Shown here one piece after another: positions 37,596-48,508 of a DNA stretch of 64,000 nt. Numbering within the stretch: the stretch's first letter is position 1; every line of letters starts with the position of its first letter. The translations under genes were made by a program, and so were the position numbers. Source of the DNA: Stenotrophomonas sp. 169 (lineage in GTDB: Bacteria > Pseudomonadota > Gammaproteobacteria > Xanthomonadales > Xanthomonadaceae); NCBI RefSeq assembly GCF_014621775.1, contig NZ_CP061204.1, positions 1,508,501-1,572,500 on the forward strand, given 5' to 3'. A model generated the notes under the pieces. It made no database searches and was not told the origin of the DNA. It saw only the letters and a program-made list of their open reading frames with translations.

Positions 37596-38624
37596 ATGAG
37601 TACCGAACCACGTTCCTTCCATGTCGCCGTCGTGGGTGCCACCGGCGCCGTCGGTGAGGCGATGCTGTCCATCCTGGCCGAGCGCAATTTTCCGATCGCC
37701 AGCCTGAGCCTGGTCGCCTCGTCGCGCTCGGCGGGCGGCGAAGTGGAGTTCAACGGCCAGAAGCACACCATCAAGGACCTGGCCGACTTCGATCCGAGCG
37801 GCGTGGACATCGCGCTGTTCTCCGCAGGCGGCAGCGTGTCCAAGGAATACGGCCCGAAGTTCGCCGCCGCGGGTGCGGTGGTGATCGACAACTCATCGGC
37901 GTTCCGCTACGACGACGACGTGCCGCTGGTGGTGTCGGAGGTCAACCCGGAGCAGGTGGCCAACCGCCCGCGCGGGATCATCGCCAACCCGAACTGCTCG
38001 ACCATGCAGATGCTGGTGGCACTGGCCCCGCTGCACCGCCGATACGGCATCGAGCGCATCAACGTGGCGACCTACCAGTCGGTGTCCGGCGGCGGTCGTT
38101 CTGCGCTGGAGGAGCTCGGCAAGCAGACCGGCCAGCTGCTGAGCTTCCAGGAAATCGACCCGCAGCGCTTCCCCGTGCAGATCGCCTTCAACCTGATCCC
38201 GCAGATCGACGATTTCCTTGAGAACGGCTTCACCAAGGAAGAAATGAAGCTGGTCTGGGAGACCCGCAAGATCCTCGGTGACGACAGCATCATGGTCAAT
38301 CCGACCGCCGTTCGCGTGCCGGTGTTCTACGGCCACTCTGAAGCAGTGGCGATTGAAACACGCGACAAGGTCACTGCCGAGGCCGCACGCGAGCTGCTGT
38401 CGCAGTCGCCGGGCGTGGAAGTGGTGGACCGTCGCGAAGCCGGTGGCTATCCGACACCGGTGACCCATGCGTCGGGTACCGATGCGGTGTATGTCGGTCG
38501 CATCCGCGAAGACATCTCGCATCCGCGTGGCCTCAACCTGTGGATCGTGTCGGACAACATCCGCAAGGGCGCCGCGCTCAACGCCGTGCAGATCGCCGAG
38601 CTGGTTGCCGCCGAAGCGCGTTGA
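37596..38624 (+). CDS. asd: Aspartate-semialdehyde dehydrogenase
   Basis: It reduces aspartyl phosphate to the semialdehyde, the branch point to lysine/DAP, threonine and methionine. The 342-residue protein has the NADP motif VVGATGAVGE (12-21), the catalytic Cys134 in ANPNCSTMQM, and SGGGRSALEEL with active-site residues. ATG 37596 (MSTEPRSFHV) is the start; the frame upstream is a shadow. It precedes fimV as in Pseudomonas. Confidence 0.97.
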   Translation: MSTEPRSFHVAVVGATGAVGEAMLSILAERNFPIASLSLVASSRSAGGEVEFNGQKHTIKDLADFDPSGVDIALFSAGGSVSKEYGPKFAAAGAVVIDNSSAFRYDDDVPLVVSEVNPEQVANRPRGIIANPNCSTMQMLVALAPLHRRYGIERINVATYQSVSGGGRSALEELGKQTGQLLSFQEIDPQRFPVQIAFNLIPQIDDFLENGFTKEEMKLVWETRKILGDDSIMVNPTAVRVPVFYGHSEAVAIETRDKVTAEAARELLSQSPGVEVVDRREAGGYPTPVTHASGTDAVYVGRIREDISHPRGLNLWIVSDNIRKGAALNAVQIAELVAAEAR

Positions 38625-38726
38625 TCCGCGCGCCGGGCGCCGGCTGCACAGGGCCCGGCCTGGCCGATGGGGAGCGCCGGACCCTGTGCTATCGGTAAGT
38701 GGCGGCCAACCGGTATATTGGCCGCC

Positions 38727-40634
38727 ATGAACAAAGGGGCCCGCGGCGTTATGCGACCGCTCACGTATCTGACGACCCTGCTGCTGGCGCTTGCCAGCAG
38801 CTCGGCCATGGCCTTGGGGCTGGGTGACATCCGCGTGCTGTCCAAGCCAGGGCAGCCACTGCTGGCCGAGATCCCGGTGATTTCCGCCGATCCGTCCGAG
38901 CTGCAGAACCTGCGCGTAGGACTGGCCTCGCCGGTAACCTTTGAACGGGTGGGCCTGCAGCGTCCCTCCGGGCTGGTCAGCGAACTGCAGTTCGAACTCA
39001 GCCGCAATGCGCAGGGAAGGGCGGTGGTGCGTGTCACCTCGTCCTCTCCGGTGGAGACGCCGGCGCTGGCCTTTCTGATCGAGGCGGATTGGGGGCAGGG
39101 CAGGCTGGTGCGCGAGTACTCCGCCCTGATGGATGCCCCGACCAGTGCCATGGCCGTCAGCGAACCGGAGATCGTCGCGCCGGCCGGGGCGATGTCGAAT
39201 GCCATCATCCGTGAAGCGCAGGCACCTTCCGTGGCTGCAGCCAGTGATCGTGCTCCGATGCCAGTCGCTCGGTCCGCGTCCACAGCCGCCGCGCCACGCG
39301 CAGAGAGCGCTGCCGCACCAGCGGAGGGCGCTGCAGTAAAGCGGGGCCAGACGTTGTCCGGGATCGCACAGGCCCTCGCCACCAGCCAGCAGATCAGTCG
39401 CGAACGGGCGATGATTGCCCTGCTGCGCGCCAATCCAGACGCGTTCATCCGCGGCAACATCAACCTGCTCAAGCAGGGGACGGTGCTGCGCATGCCCGAT
39501 GCGGCAGCGCTTGCTGCCGTGGATGACAACGAAGCCGCTGCAATGGTGCGCGAGCATGCCGCGCAGTGGCGCCAGGCCCGTGCTGTTCCGCAGCCGGCTG
39601 CCGTTGTGGCCGCCGTGCAGGGGCCGGCGACCGCAACGCCCGCAGTGGCCGCGTCGGACAGCGGCGCCCGTCTTGAAATCGCTCCGGCGGTGGCGGCTGC
39701 GGCCGCCACGGCGGGCTCAACCACCGGCACCGGTGATGGCAACGAGGGTGACATGCTCGGCAACGAACAGCTGCGTCAGGCCAGGGAAGACGTCGCCACG
39801 CGCGATGCCGAAATCGATGAACTCAAGCAACGGGTCGCGGAGCTGGAGAAGCTGCGGACCGATCAACAGACGCTGGTGCAGATAAAGGACAGCCAGTTGG
39901 CCGCGGCCGAACAGCGCCTTGGCCAGGCGCCGCCGCCGGTGCAGGAAGCGGGCGGCCCGTGGTACTTGCTGGGTTTACCCCTTCTGCTGCTGGCCGGCGC
40001 AGCCTGGTGGCTTGCCCGGCGCCGCAAGCCGTCGCCGTTGCCGCCGTTGCGACGCGATGATCATGATGACAGTGCGCTGGCGACCAGCCTTCCCGCCGGT
40101 GCCGGACTGGACGTACTGGCCGAGCGTGAGGGCTGGAACGACGATGACCTGCACGCGGCGCCCGCGTCGGACGATGCGGGCCCGGTGGCAGTGGACGCTG
40201 CTGCGGCGCCGCCTGCCGTAGCGACGCTGGCCCCACTGGGGGATGACCCGGCCACGCCGGCCGATGCCGTGTCGCAGGGGGAAGATATCGGGTTGTCTGC
40301 GGTCGCGGTGGACAACGTCGTGGCCGATGCCGGCCCCGATCCGGTGCCCGCCTATGCCCGTCAGGCGGAGCAGCAGGACGACTTCCGCGGTGTGTTCGAG
40401 CTGCCGGCAGACGACGTGTACTCCGCGCCCGCATCTGTCGATGCACCCGTGGCACACGAGACTCCGGCATCGTCGACACCGCACGCCGCGGGCCATGACC
40501 GCCTTGAGCTGGCCATCGCCTATCTCGACCTGGGTGATGCGCAGACCGCGCGCGCGTTGCTGGAGGAGGTCGCCGCTGCAGACGATCCGCACCTCCGTGC
40601 GCAGGCACGTGAACTATTGGCCCGCCTGGGTTGA
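38727..40634 (+). CDS. fimV: FimV-like pilus/peptidoglycan assembly protein
   Basis: FimV organises the type IV pilus and polar machinery by binding peptidoglycan. The 635-residue protein has a signal sequence (cleavage near SAMA-LGLG), the N-terminal domain with LGDIRVLSKPGQPLLAEIPV, a LysM-like segment KRGQTLSGIAQAL near residue 208, a coiled-coil stretch (about 355-400), a membrane helix (PWYLLGLPLLLLAGAAWWLA) and an acidic tail ending in the FimV C-terminal domain (RLELAIAYLDLGDAQTARALLEEV). It is shorter than the roughly 920-residue Pseudomonas protein. ATG 38727 is chosen; ATG 38751 is possible. It lies in the conserved asd-fimV-truA order. Confidence 0.9.
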   Translation: MNKGARGVMRPLTYLTTLLLALASSSAMALGLGDIRVLSKPGQPLLAEIPVISADPSELQNLRVGLASPVTFERVGLQRPSGLVSELQFELSRNAQGRAVVRVTSSSPVETPALAFLIEADWGQGRLVREYSALMDAPTSAMAVSEPEIVAPAGAMSNAIIREAQAPSVAAASDRAPMPVARSASTAAAPRAESAAAPAEGAAVKRGQTLSGIAQALATSQQISRERAMIALLRANPDAFIRGNINLLKQGTVLRMPDAAALAAVDDNEAAAMVREHAAQWRQARAVPQPAAVVAAVQGPATATPAVAASDSGARLEIAPAVAAAAATAGSTTGTGDGNEGDMLGNEQLRQAREDVATRDAEIDELKQRVAELEKLRTDQQTLVQIKDSQLAAAEQRLGQAPPPVQEAGGPWYLLGLPLLLLAGAAWWLARRRKPSPLPPLRRDDHDDSALATSLPAGAGLDVLAEREGWNDDDLHAAPASDDAGPVAVDAAAAPPAVATLAPLGDDPATPADAVSQGEDIGLSAVAVDNVVADAGPDPVPAYARQAEQQDDFRGVFELPADDVYSAPASVDAPVAHETPASSTPHAAGHDRLELAIAYLDLGDAQTARALLEEVAAADDPHLRAQARELLARLG

Positions 40635-40665
40635 TCCATCAGCAAGGACAAACGGAGTTCCCGAC

Positions 40666-41028
40666 ATGCACCACGACAATCGCATCGATTATGTCGAGTT
40701 CGCCTCGCACGATCCTGCTTCCAGCCGTCGTTTCTTCGAGACGGTATTCGGTTGGACGTTCCAGGACTATGGCCCTGATTACACCGCCTTCGACGACGGT
40801 CGGTTGCAGGGGGGATTCTTCAGCGGAGAGCCCGGCGGTTCATCGACCGGGGCGCCCCTGCTGGTGCTGTATGCCGAAGACCTGCAGCCAGTGATGGATG
40901 CCGTGGTGGCCGCTGGGGGGCACATCCTCAAGCCGGTTTTCTCATTCCCTGGCGGCAGCCGGTTCCAGTTCCGCGAGCCCGGTGGCAATGAACTTGCCGT
41001 GTGGTCCGAGCGCGACCCCGCCACGTAG
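40666..41028 (+). CDS. VOC-family (glyoxalase-like) protein
   Basis: A 120-residue single-domain vicinal-oxygen-chelate protein. RIDYVEFASHDPASSRRFFETVFGWTFQDYGPDY opens the first beta-alpha-beta-beta-beta module and HILKPVFSFPGGSRFQFREPGGNELAVW closes the second, the pattern of glyoxalase/bleomycin-resistance proteins. Specific substrate unknown. It lies between fimV and truA, an insertion relative to the usual order. Confidence 0.85.
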   Translation: MHHDNRIDYVEFASHDPASSRRFFETVFGWTFQDYGPDYTAFDDGRLQGGFFSGEPGGSSTGAPLLVLYAEDLQPVMDAVVAAGGHILKPVFSFPGGSRFQFREPGGNELAVWSERDPAT

Positions 41029-41079
41029 GACGCGTCGGCCGCGTGCCTGCGCGCCCTTTTCAGATACAGAGGTAGCACC

Positions 41080-41850
41080 ATGCGTTACGCGCTAGGCGTC
41101 GAATATGACGGCAGCGGATTCAACGGCTGGCAGACGCTGGGTGATGCCGGCCCAAGCGTGCAGGCCAGCCTGGAAAAGGCCCTTTCCTCTGTTGCCGATG
41201 CGCCCGTGCGGGTCACCTGTGCCGGTCGAACCGATACCGGCGTGCACGGTCAATGCCAGGTGGTCCATTTCGATACCGAGGCCCAGCGGGACCCGCGCGG
41301 CTGGGTGCTTGGCACCACCGCCCGCCTGCCGCATGCGATCGCAGTGCGCTGGTGTGTGCCGGTGGCGGACGATTTTCATGCCCGCTTCTCGGCGCGCGCG
41401 CGTCGTTACCGCTATCGCCTGCTGACCCGGCCGGTCCGTCCCGCGCTGCAACGGCAGACACTCAGCTGGGATCGACGTGTGATGGATGCGGCGTTGATGC
41501 ACGAAGCCGGACAGGCGTTGCTGGGCGAGAACGACTTCAGCGCCTTCCGCAGCACCCAGTGCGAGGCGCGGCATGCGCGTCGGTCCCTGCACGCGTTGGC
41601 GGTGACCCGGCATGAGGACATCATCGAAGTGTCGGTGCAGGCCAATGCATTCCTTCATCACATGGTCCGCAATATCGTGGGCTCGCTGATGCTGGTCGGC
41701 ACCGGGGATCGGCCAGTGGAATGGATCGGCGAACTGCTGGCCGGCCGCAATCGTTCCGTGGCAGGACCGACGGCCCCTCCGCAGGGTCTGGTGTTCCTGG
41801 GTCCGCTGTACCCCGATAACTGGCAACTGCCCGCCGAGGTCACTTTATGA
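41080..41850 (+). CDS. truA: tRNA pseudouridine(38-40) synthase
   Basis: It isomerises uridines 38-40 in the anticodon arm of tRNAs. The 256-residue protein begins [18 protein letters not shown] and has the catalytic Asp52 in GRTDTGVHG, then [16 protein letters not shown] and [13 protein letters not shown]. Start ATG 41080. The ATGA junction overlaps trpF. Confidence 0.97.
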   Translation: MRYALGVEYDGSGFNGWQTLGDAGPSVQASLEKALSSVADAPVRVTCAGRTDTGVHGQCQVVHFDTEAQRDPRGWVLGTTARLPHAIAVRWCVPVADDFHARFSARARRYRYRLLTRPVRPALQRQTLSWDRRVMDAALMHEAGQALLGENDFSAFRSTQCEARHARRSLHALAVTRHEDIIEVSVQANAFLHHMVRNIVGSLMLVGTGDRPVEWIGELLAGRNRSVAGPTAPPQGLVFLGPLYPDNWQLPAEVTL

Positions 41851-42503
41851 GTCGTTCCTACTACCGCACCCGCATCAAGTTCTGTGGCATGACACGCGCC
41901 GGCGATGTGCGCCTGGCGGGCGAACTCGGCGTCGACGCGGTGGGTTTCATTTTCGCGCGCGAGAGCAAGCGCCGTGTCGCCCCGGCGGAGGCACGCGCGA
42001 TGCGGCAGGCCATCGCGCCGATGGTGGACGTGGTGGCGCTGTTCCGTGACAACACCCGCGAGGAGGTGCGCGAAGTATTGCGCACGGTGCGTCCGACGCT
42101 GCTGCAGTTCCATGGCGACGAAGACGAGAGCTTCTGCCGCGGCTTCAACATGCCGTACCTGAAAGCCATCGCGATGGGCGGGCGGGAGGAAGTCAACGCG
42201 CGGACGCTGCAGCTGCGTTACCCCAGCGCGGCTGGCTTCCTGTTCGACAGCCACGCCCCCGGTGGTGGTGGTGGAACGGGCGTGGCGTTTGACTGGACGC
42301 GCATTCCCAGCGGCCTGCATCGCCCCTTCCTGCTGGCCGGTGGGCTTACCCCGGACAACGTCTACGAAGCGACGGTGGCGACCCTGCCGTGGGGCGTGGA
42401 CGTGTCAAGCGGGATCGAATCCGAGCCGGGCATCAAGGACGGATACTCGATGCGCAAGTTCGTCGAAGAAGTCCGCCGCGCCGACTGCGCCAGCCTGGAC
42501 TGA
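41847..42503 (+). CDS. trpF: Phosphoribosylanthranilate isomerase
   Basis: A TIM-barrel enzyme of tryptophan synthesis that isomerises phosphoribosylanthranilate to CdRP. The 218-residue protein has the catalytic Cys in [23 protein letters not shown], and the phosphate-binding [10 protein letters not shown] and [19 protein letters not shown] 41847 overlaps the truA stop. SMAG repeats separate it from the regulator on the other strand. Confidence 0.97.
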   Translation: MSRSYYRTRIKFCGMTRAGDVRLAGELGVDAVGFIFARESKRRVAPAEARAMRQAIAPMVDVVALFRDNTREEVREVLRTVRPTLLQFHGDEDESFCRGFNMPYLKAIAMGGREEVNARTLQLRYPSAAGFLFDSHAPGGGGGTGVAFDWTRIPSGLHRPFLLAGGLTPDNVYEATVATLPWGVDVSSGIESEPGIKDGYSMRKFVEEVRRADCASLD

Positions 42504-42549
42504 GTTTCCCGCGATACGCCCAGCGGCCGCATCGCGTCATCCCGCCCCG

Positions 42550-42658
42550 GTAGCGCCGAGCCACGCTCGGCGAGCGCAGCGGCCGCTTCTGACGGCCAGC
42601 GGCCGTCACTACCGTTATCTGACGGCCTACCGGGGGTAGCGCCGAGCCACGCTCGGCG
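42550..42658. repeat. Three SMAG-type palindromes between trpF and the LysR gene
   Basis: Elements at 42550-42572 (+), 42590-42612 (-, GACGGCC subtype) and 42636-42658 (+), in the gap between two convergent genes. The first and third are identical over the palindrome. They probably act as transcript ends. Confidence 0.8.
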
Positions 42659-42676
42659 AGCGCAGCGGCCCGGCTT

Positions 42677-43573
42677 TCACGGCGTCCCTGCCAGTTGCCC
42701 CTTCAGCCACACCGCCAGCGCATCGACGCGCGCGTCCTCACGTCCCGTCGGGCGGGCCAGCACCCACATGCCGCCCGTGCCGGCGAATCCCCACGGGGCC
42801 AGCAAGCGTGAACTCGCCACGTCTTCGGCGACCAGCGGTTCCGGCGCAATCGCAACGCCCAAGCCTGCGACCGCAGCTTCCAGCAGGTAGTACAGATGCT
42901 CGAAGCCCTGGCCAAGCTGGATGGCACGCGGATCAAGCCCCTGCGCCTCGGCCCATGCGGGCCACGCCTGCGGCCGTGACATCGTGTGCAGCACTGCTTC
43001 TGGCAGCAAGGCCGCAGGAGGCTGTCCCTGCAGCCGCTGTGCTGCCGGGTGGCCCGGGGATATCACCGCGCCCACGCGCTCCGCTGCGAGTTCGATGACC
43101 TGCCAGCCACTCGGCCACGGTGGCTCGGCCAGCAGCAAGACCGCATCCAGTTGCGCCTGTTCCTCGCTGAAGCTGCCATCCAGGGCCGACCAGTGCACGT
43201 GCACTGTCGGCAGCGCGGCCTGCAGGCGTGGCAGCCGTGGAATCATCCAGCGCGCCAGCACACTGCTGCTGCAGCCGAGCACCAGCGCGGCCGCCCGGAC
43301 GGGGCGGCGCACGGCGTCGACCGCCTCGTGCAGCCGGCCAAATGCCTCGCGGCAGGCAGCGTGCAGCACGTGTCCGGCATCGGTCAGCCGCAATCCGCGG
43401 CCCTCACGCTGGAACAGCACCGTCGCCACGTCCGCTTCCAGCAGCTTGATCTGGCGACTGACCGCGCCATGGGTGACGTGGAGCTCGTGGGCTGCGCGCC
43501 CGACGCCGCCGAGCCGCGCCGTGGCCTCGAAGGCGCGGAGGGCGTTGAGAGGAGGTAGCGGTCTGCTGGTCAT
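42677..43573 (-). CDS. LysR-family regulator, TrpI-like by position
   Basis: A 298-residue LysR-type regulator. The N-terminal winged helix runs LPPLNALRAFEATARLGGVG, ELHVTHGAVSRQIKLLE and LFQREGRGLRLTDAG (about 8-65), close to the GcvA/TrpI branch; the rest is a periplasmic-binding-like effector domain. It is divergent from trpB with 95 bp between, as TrpI is in Pseudomonas, where it activates trpBA on indoleglycerol phosphate. That role is likely but not shown here. Confidence 0.85.
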   Translation of the reverse strand: MTSRPLPPLNALRAFEATARLGGVGRAAHELHVTHGAVSRQIKLLEADVATVLFQREGRGLRLTDAGHVLHAACREAFGRLHEAVDAVRRPVRAAALVLGCSSSVLARWMIPRLPRLQAALPTVHVHWSALDGSFSEEQAQLDAVLLLAEPPWPSGWQVIELAAERVGAVISPGHPAAQRLQGQPPAALLPEAVLHTMSRPQAWPAWAEAQGLDPRAIQLGQGFEHLYYLLEAAVAGLGVAIAPEPLVAEDVASSRLLAPWGFAGTGGMWVLARPTGREDARVDALAVWLKGQLAGTP

Positions 43574-43584
43574 GTGAGAAATAC

Positions 43585-43613
43585 TGACATGTCACGCCGG
43601 AAATATCGATATT
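43585..43613. promoter_or_regulatory. Two palindromes in the LysR-trpB intergenic region
   Basis: TGACATGTCA (43585-43594) and AATATCGATATT (43602-43613) are both perfect palindromes in the 95-bp divergent gap. They are candidate binding sites for the LysR regulator; neither is a proven motif. Confidence 0.4.
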
Positions 43614-43668
43614 CGCCCGCTGGAGCGTGCGCTAGAGTATCCATCCACCTGCACCACCGGTTGCCGAC

Positions 43669-44886
43669 ATGTCGCTCCCCCCGATCACTGATTTCCACGC
43701 CTATCCCGATGCTCGCGGTCATTTCGGCCGTTACGGCGGCAGCTTCGTCGCTGAAACCCTGGTTGGCCCGCTGCAGGAGCTCGCGGCAGCCTACGATCTG
43801 GCACGCAAGGACCCGGCATTCATCGCCGAATACGACCATGACCTGGCGCACTACGTGGGGCGACCCAGCCCGATCTATCACGCACGCCGTCTCAGCGACC
43901 ACGTTGGCGGTGCGCAGATCCTGCTCAAGCGCGAAGACCTGAACCATACCGGCGCGCACAAGATCAACAATACGGTCGGCCAGGCGCTGCTCGCCTCGCG
44001 CATGGGCAAGAAGCGGATCATCGCCGAGACCGGTGCCGGCCAGCACGGTGTCGCCAGTGCGACGGTAGCCGCGCGGCTCGGACTGGAATGCGTGGTGTAC
44101 ATGGGCGCCACCGATATCGAGCGGCAGAAGATCAACGTCTATCGGATGAAGCTGCTCGGCGCGACGGTGATTCCGGTGACTTCCGGATCGGCGACGCTGA
44201 AGGACGCGCTCAACGAAGCGATGCGCGACTGGGTGACCAACGTGCAGGACACGTTCTACATCATCGGCACGGTGGCTGGCCCGGACCCGTACCCGCGCAT
44301 GGTGCGCGATTTCAACGCCATCGTCGGCCGCGAAGCGCGTGAGCAGATGCTGCTGGAGTACGGCCGGCTGCCCGATGCGATCACCGCCTGCGTCGGCGGT
44401 GGCAGCAACGCCATCGGCCTGTTCCACGCCTTCCTCAACGATCCGCAGGTGCAGATCTTCGGCGCCGAAGCGGCCGGTGACGGCATTGAAAGCGGTCGCC
44501 ATGCGGCCTCGATCGCCGCCGGTCGCCCGGGCGTTCTGCACGGCAACCGCACCTATGTGCTGTGCGACGACGATGGCCAGATCATCGAAACCCACTCGGT
44601 ATCGGCAGGCCTGGATTACCCCGGGGTCGGGCCGGAGCACGCGTTCCTTGCAGACAGTGGCCGTGCCACCTACCTGGGCATCACCGATGACGAGGCGCTG
44701 GAGGCGTTCCATCTGCTGGCGCGTACCGAAGGCATCCTGGCCGCGCTGGAGTCCAGCCATGCGCTTGCGCAGGCGATGAAACTGGCCCGTGAGCGCCCGC
44801 GTGACCAGTTGGTGCTGTGCAACCTGTCCGGTCGCGGCGACAAGGACGTACACACCATCGCGGCACGTGACGGCCTGATCCTGTGA
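43669..44886 (+). CDS. trpB: Tryptophan synthase beta chain
   Basis: A PLP enzyme that joins indole and serine to tryptophan. The 405-residue protein has the PLP lysine Lys98 in [18 protein letters not shown], and the phosphate-binding [10 protein letters not shown]. Start ATG 43669. Paired with trpA downstream; unusually a 199-bp spacer separates them. Confidence 0.97.
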   Translation: MSLPPITDFHAYPDARGHFGRYGGSFVAETLVGPLQELAAAYDLARKDPAFIAEYDHDLAHYVGRPSPIYHARRLSDHVGGAQILLKREDLNHTGAHKINNTVGQALLASRMGKKRIIAETGAGQHGVASATVAARLGLECVVYMGATDIERQKINVYRMKLLGATVIPVTSGSATLKDALNEAMRDWVTNVQDTFYIIGTVAGPDPYPRMVRDFNAIVGREAREQMLLEYGRLPDAITACVGGGSNAIGLFHAFLNDPQVQIFGAEAAGDGIESGRHAASIAAGRPGVLHGNRTYVLCDDDGQIIETHSVSAGLDYPGVGPEHAFLADSGRATYLGITDDEALEAFHLLARTEGILAALESSHALAQAMKLARERPRDQLVLCNLSGRGDKDVHTIAARDGLIL

Positions 44887-45085
44887 ATCCCACGGTGTAC
44901 CAAGGCCGTGCGGAGCTGCGGGGACCGGGCGCCATCCCACCGCGAACGACGAGAAGCTCACCCTGCGCCATCCGGGCTTGGACCTGATGCTGAGGTGGGA
45001 GTTGCACCGTGGAAACGTGGAAACGTGACCCGCATGTACTGGGGAACCAGTGACGCTGTTGAACTGATTGAAGGATGTGCCTGAT
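44887..45085. other. Spacer between trpB and trpA
   Basis: These 199 bases contain no gene with a start and ribosome site. One plus frame is open for about 60 codons to TGA at the duplicated GGAAACGT-GGAAACGT, and reads HPTANDEKLTLRHPGLDLML; I do not recognise it. It may be a gene remnant or a leader. Confidence 0.4.
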
Positions 45086-45895
45086 ATGCCTGTTTCTCGA
45101 CTTGACGCCTGTTTCGAGTCCCTGCGCGCGCAGCAGCGCAAGGCGCTGATCCCGTTCATCACTGCCGGCGATCCGTCGCTGGAAGCGACCGTGCCGGTGA
45201 TGCACGCGCTGGTGGCAGCGGGGGCCGACGTGATCGAGCTCGGCGTGCCGTTCTCCGATCCGATGGCGGACGGTCCCACCATCCAGCGCAGCTCGGAGCG
45301 GGCCCTGGCGCGTGGCGCCGGCCTGCGTTACGTGCTGCAGACGGTGGCGGCATTCCGTGAGCAGGATGCACGCACGCCGGTGGTACTGATGGGGTACCTC
45401 AATCCGGTGGAGATCCATGGTTACGCGCGATTCGCCACCGAAGCGGTCGCGGCGGGCGTGGATGGCGTCCTGCTGGTCGATCTGCCGCCGGAAGAGGCCG
45501 AAGAGGCGAACGTGGCATTTGATGCGGCGGGCCTGGCCCTGGTGCTGCTGGCGTCGCCGACCACCAGCACGGCCCGCGCCGAGACCCTGCTGGGCCTGGC
45601 ACGTGGCTATCTGTACTACGTCAGCTTCGCCGGGGTGACCGGTGCCTCCGAGCGGCTTGACCACGATGCGGCTGGCACCCGTCTGGCGGCCCTGCGTGCG
45701 CGTGCAAGCGTGCCGGTGGTGGCCGGGTTCGGCATCAAAGACGCGGCCAGCGCAGCGGCAATGGCGCGACAGGCCGACGGCGTGGTCGTAGGCAGTGCCC
45801 TCGTGGCCGTACTCGCCGAAGCCGATTCGATCGACGCCGCAGTGCAGGCCGCGACCCGGTTCCTGGCCCCGCTGCGCCAGGCCCTCGACGGCTGA
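45086..45895 (+). CDS. trpA: Tryptophan synthase alpha chain
   Basis: A TIM-barrel enzyme that releases indole from indoleglycerol phosphate and channels it to TrpB. The 269-residue protein shows the catalytic Glu51 and Asp62 in ELGVPFSDPMADGP, and GFGIKDAASA near the phosphate site. ATG 45086 with AAGGA about eleven bases upstream is used. It is followed by a SMAG array. Confidence 0.97.
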   Translation: MPVSRLDACFESLRAQQRKALIPFITAGDPSLEATVPVMHALVAAGADVIELGVPFSDPMADGPTIQRSSERALARGAGLRYVLQTVAAFREQDARTPVVLMGYLNPVEIHGYARFATEAVAAGVDGVLLVDLPPEEAEEANVAFDAAGLALVLLASPTTSTARAETLLGLARGYLYYVSFAGVTGASERLDHDAAGTRLAALRARASVPVVAGFGIKDAASAAAMARQADGVVVGSALVAVLAEADSIDAAVQAATRFLAPLRQALDG

Positions 45896-45909
45896 CCGTC
45901 CCGCACGCA

Positions 45910-46095
45910 GGTAGCGCCGAGCCACGCTCGGCGAGCGCAGCAGCCGGCCCGCACCCAGGTAGCGCCGAGCCACGCTCGGCGAGCGCAGCGGCCGGCTCCG
46001 CCCAGGTAGCGCCGAGCCATGCTCGGTGAGCGCAGCAGCCGGCCCGCACCCAGGTAGCGCCGAGCCACGCTCGGCGAGCGCAGCGGCCGGCCAGC
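45910..46095 (+). repeat. Tandem array of four SMAG units
   Basis: Four units of 47-48 bp begin at 45910, 45958, 46005 and 46053, all in the same orientation. Each has the GTAGCGCCGAGC palindrome followed by GAGCGCAGC and a GCCGGC-rich linker. The third unit carries two substitutions (GAGCCATGCTCGGTG). It fills most of the 326-bp gap between trpA and accD; no gene is present in that gap. Confidence 0.88.
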
Positions 46096-46221
46096 GTACG
46101 CAGCAGTAGGGTTTTCACCCGCCCCATACGCCGTCGCAGGGGTGCACGGGCGGGGAAGGCCTGAGCTAGACTGTCGGCCTTTGCGGCCTTCGGGCCGCCC
46201 TGAACGGAAGTAGCATCCCGC

Positions 46222-47102
<881 letters not shown>

Positions 47103-47103
<1 letters not shown>

Positions 47104-48470
47104 TGGGCGCGCGCAAGTATTTCGGTACCGACGGCATCCGCGGTCGTGTCGGCCAAGGGGTGATTTCGGCGGATTTCGTGCTGCGGCTCGGCAACGCCTT
47201 CGGGCGCGTGCTGGTGGCCCAGCAGCGCAACGAGGGCCGCCGCCCGATCGTCGTGATCGGCAAAGACACCCGTATCTCCGGCTATATGTTTGAAGCGGCG
47301 CTGGAAGCTGGATTGGTTGCCGCCGGCGTGGACGTGCAGTTGCTGGGGCCGATGCCGACTCCGGCGGTGGCCTTCCTGACCCTGACGCTCGGTGCCGACG
47401 CCGGCATCGTCATCAGTGCTTCGCACAACCCGCACTATGACAACGGCATCAAGTTCTTCTCCGCGCAGGGCGAGAAACTCGACGACGCCACCGAGCTGGC
47501 GCTCGAGGCTGGCATCGACGAGCCGTTCAGCACGGCGGAGTCCGAAAAGCTTGGCAAGGCGATGCGCGCGCGCGAAGCGATCGGCCGCTACATCGAGTTC
47601 TGCAAGTCCAGCGTTCCGCGCAGTTTCGACCTGCGTGGCATGCGCCTGGTGCTGGACTGTGCGCATGGCGCCACGTACCACATCGCACCGCTGCTGTTCC
47701 GCGAGCTGGGTGCGGAGGTGATCGCCATCGGCGCTGCGCCGGACGGGCTGAACATCAATGCCGGGGTGGGCTCTACGCACATCGACAGTCTGGCGGCCAA
47801 GGTCAGCGAGATGCGCGCGGATCTGGGCATCGCCTTTGATGGCGATGGCGACCGTGTGCTGATGGCCGACGACCAGGGCAACCCGGTTGATGGGGATGAC
47901 CTGCTCTACATCCTGGCGCGCTCGTGGCAGGCCGAAGGTCGTCTTCGTGGCCCCGTGGTCGGCACGCTGATGACCAACTTCGGTCTTGAGCAGGCGCTGG
48001 AAAAACTGGCGATTCCGTTCATCCGCAGCAATGTGGGCGACCGCTACGTACACCAGGCGCTGACCGAACGTGGCGGTGTTCTGGGGGGCGAGGCGTCCGG
48101 CCACTTGCTGTGCCTGGACCGGGCGACCACCGGTGATGCGATCGTCAGTGCGCTGCAGGTCCTGGTAGCGCTGCGCCAAAGCGGGCAGACCCTGCGTGAG
48201 TCGCTGCAGCCGCTGGTCAAGGTGCCGCAGAAGACCGTCAACGTGCGCTTGGGCAATGTGTCCGCCAAGGCCACGGTGCAGGCGGCGAGCGTGCAGGATG
48301 CGCTCGCGCGGGCACAAGAGGCAGTCGCTGGCCGCGGCCGTGCCTTCCTGCGGCCCTCGGGCACCGAGCCGGTCGTCCGGGTAACGGTGGAAGCGGACGA
48401 AGCGGGGCTGATGCAGGACACGCTGGACCAGCTGTCCGCCGCGGTGCAGGCGGCCGCCGCCGCCGCCTGA
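47103..48470 (+). CDS. glmM: Phosphoglucosamine mutase
   Basis: It interconverts glucosamine-6-P and glucosamine-1-P for UDP-GlcNAc, the precursor of peptidoglycan, LPS and the PNAG polymer made by pgaC. The 455-residue protein has FGTDGIRG at 7-14, the phosphorylated Ser107 in ISASHNP, the Mg site DGDGDR and [11 protein letters not shown] near the end. ATG 47103 shares one base with the accD stop. Followed by a SMAG array. Confidence 0.97.
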
Positions 48471-48508
48471 CACAGGGCGGCGTCCGCGCCCGAGCTTTCC
48501 CCGCATCG

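Noticed and set aside
45910-46095. Possible CRISPR array
   Set aside because: The repeats are palindromic SMAG units with conserved linkers, not unique spacers, and no cas genes are present.
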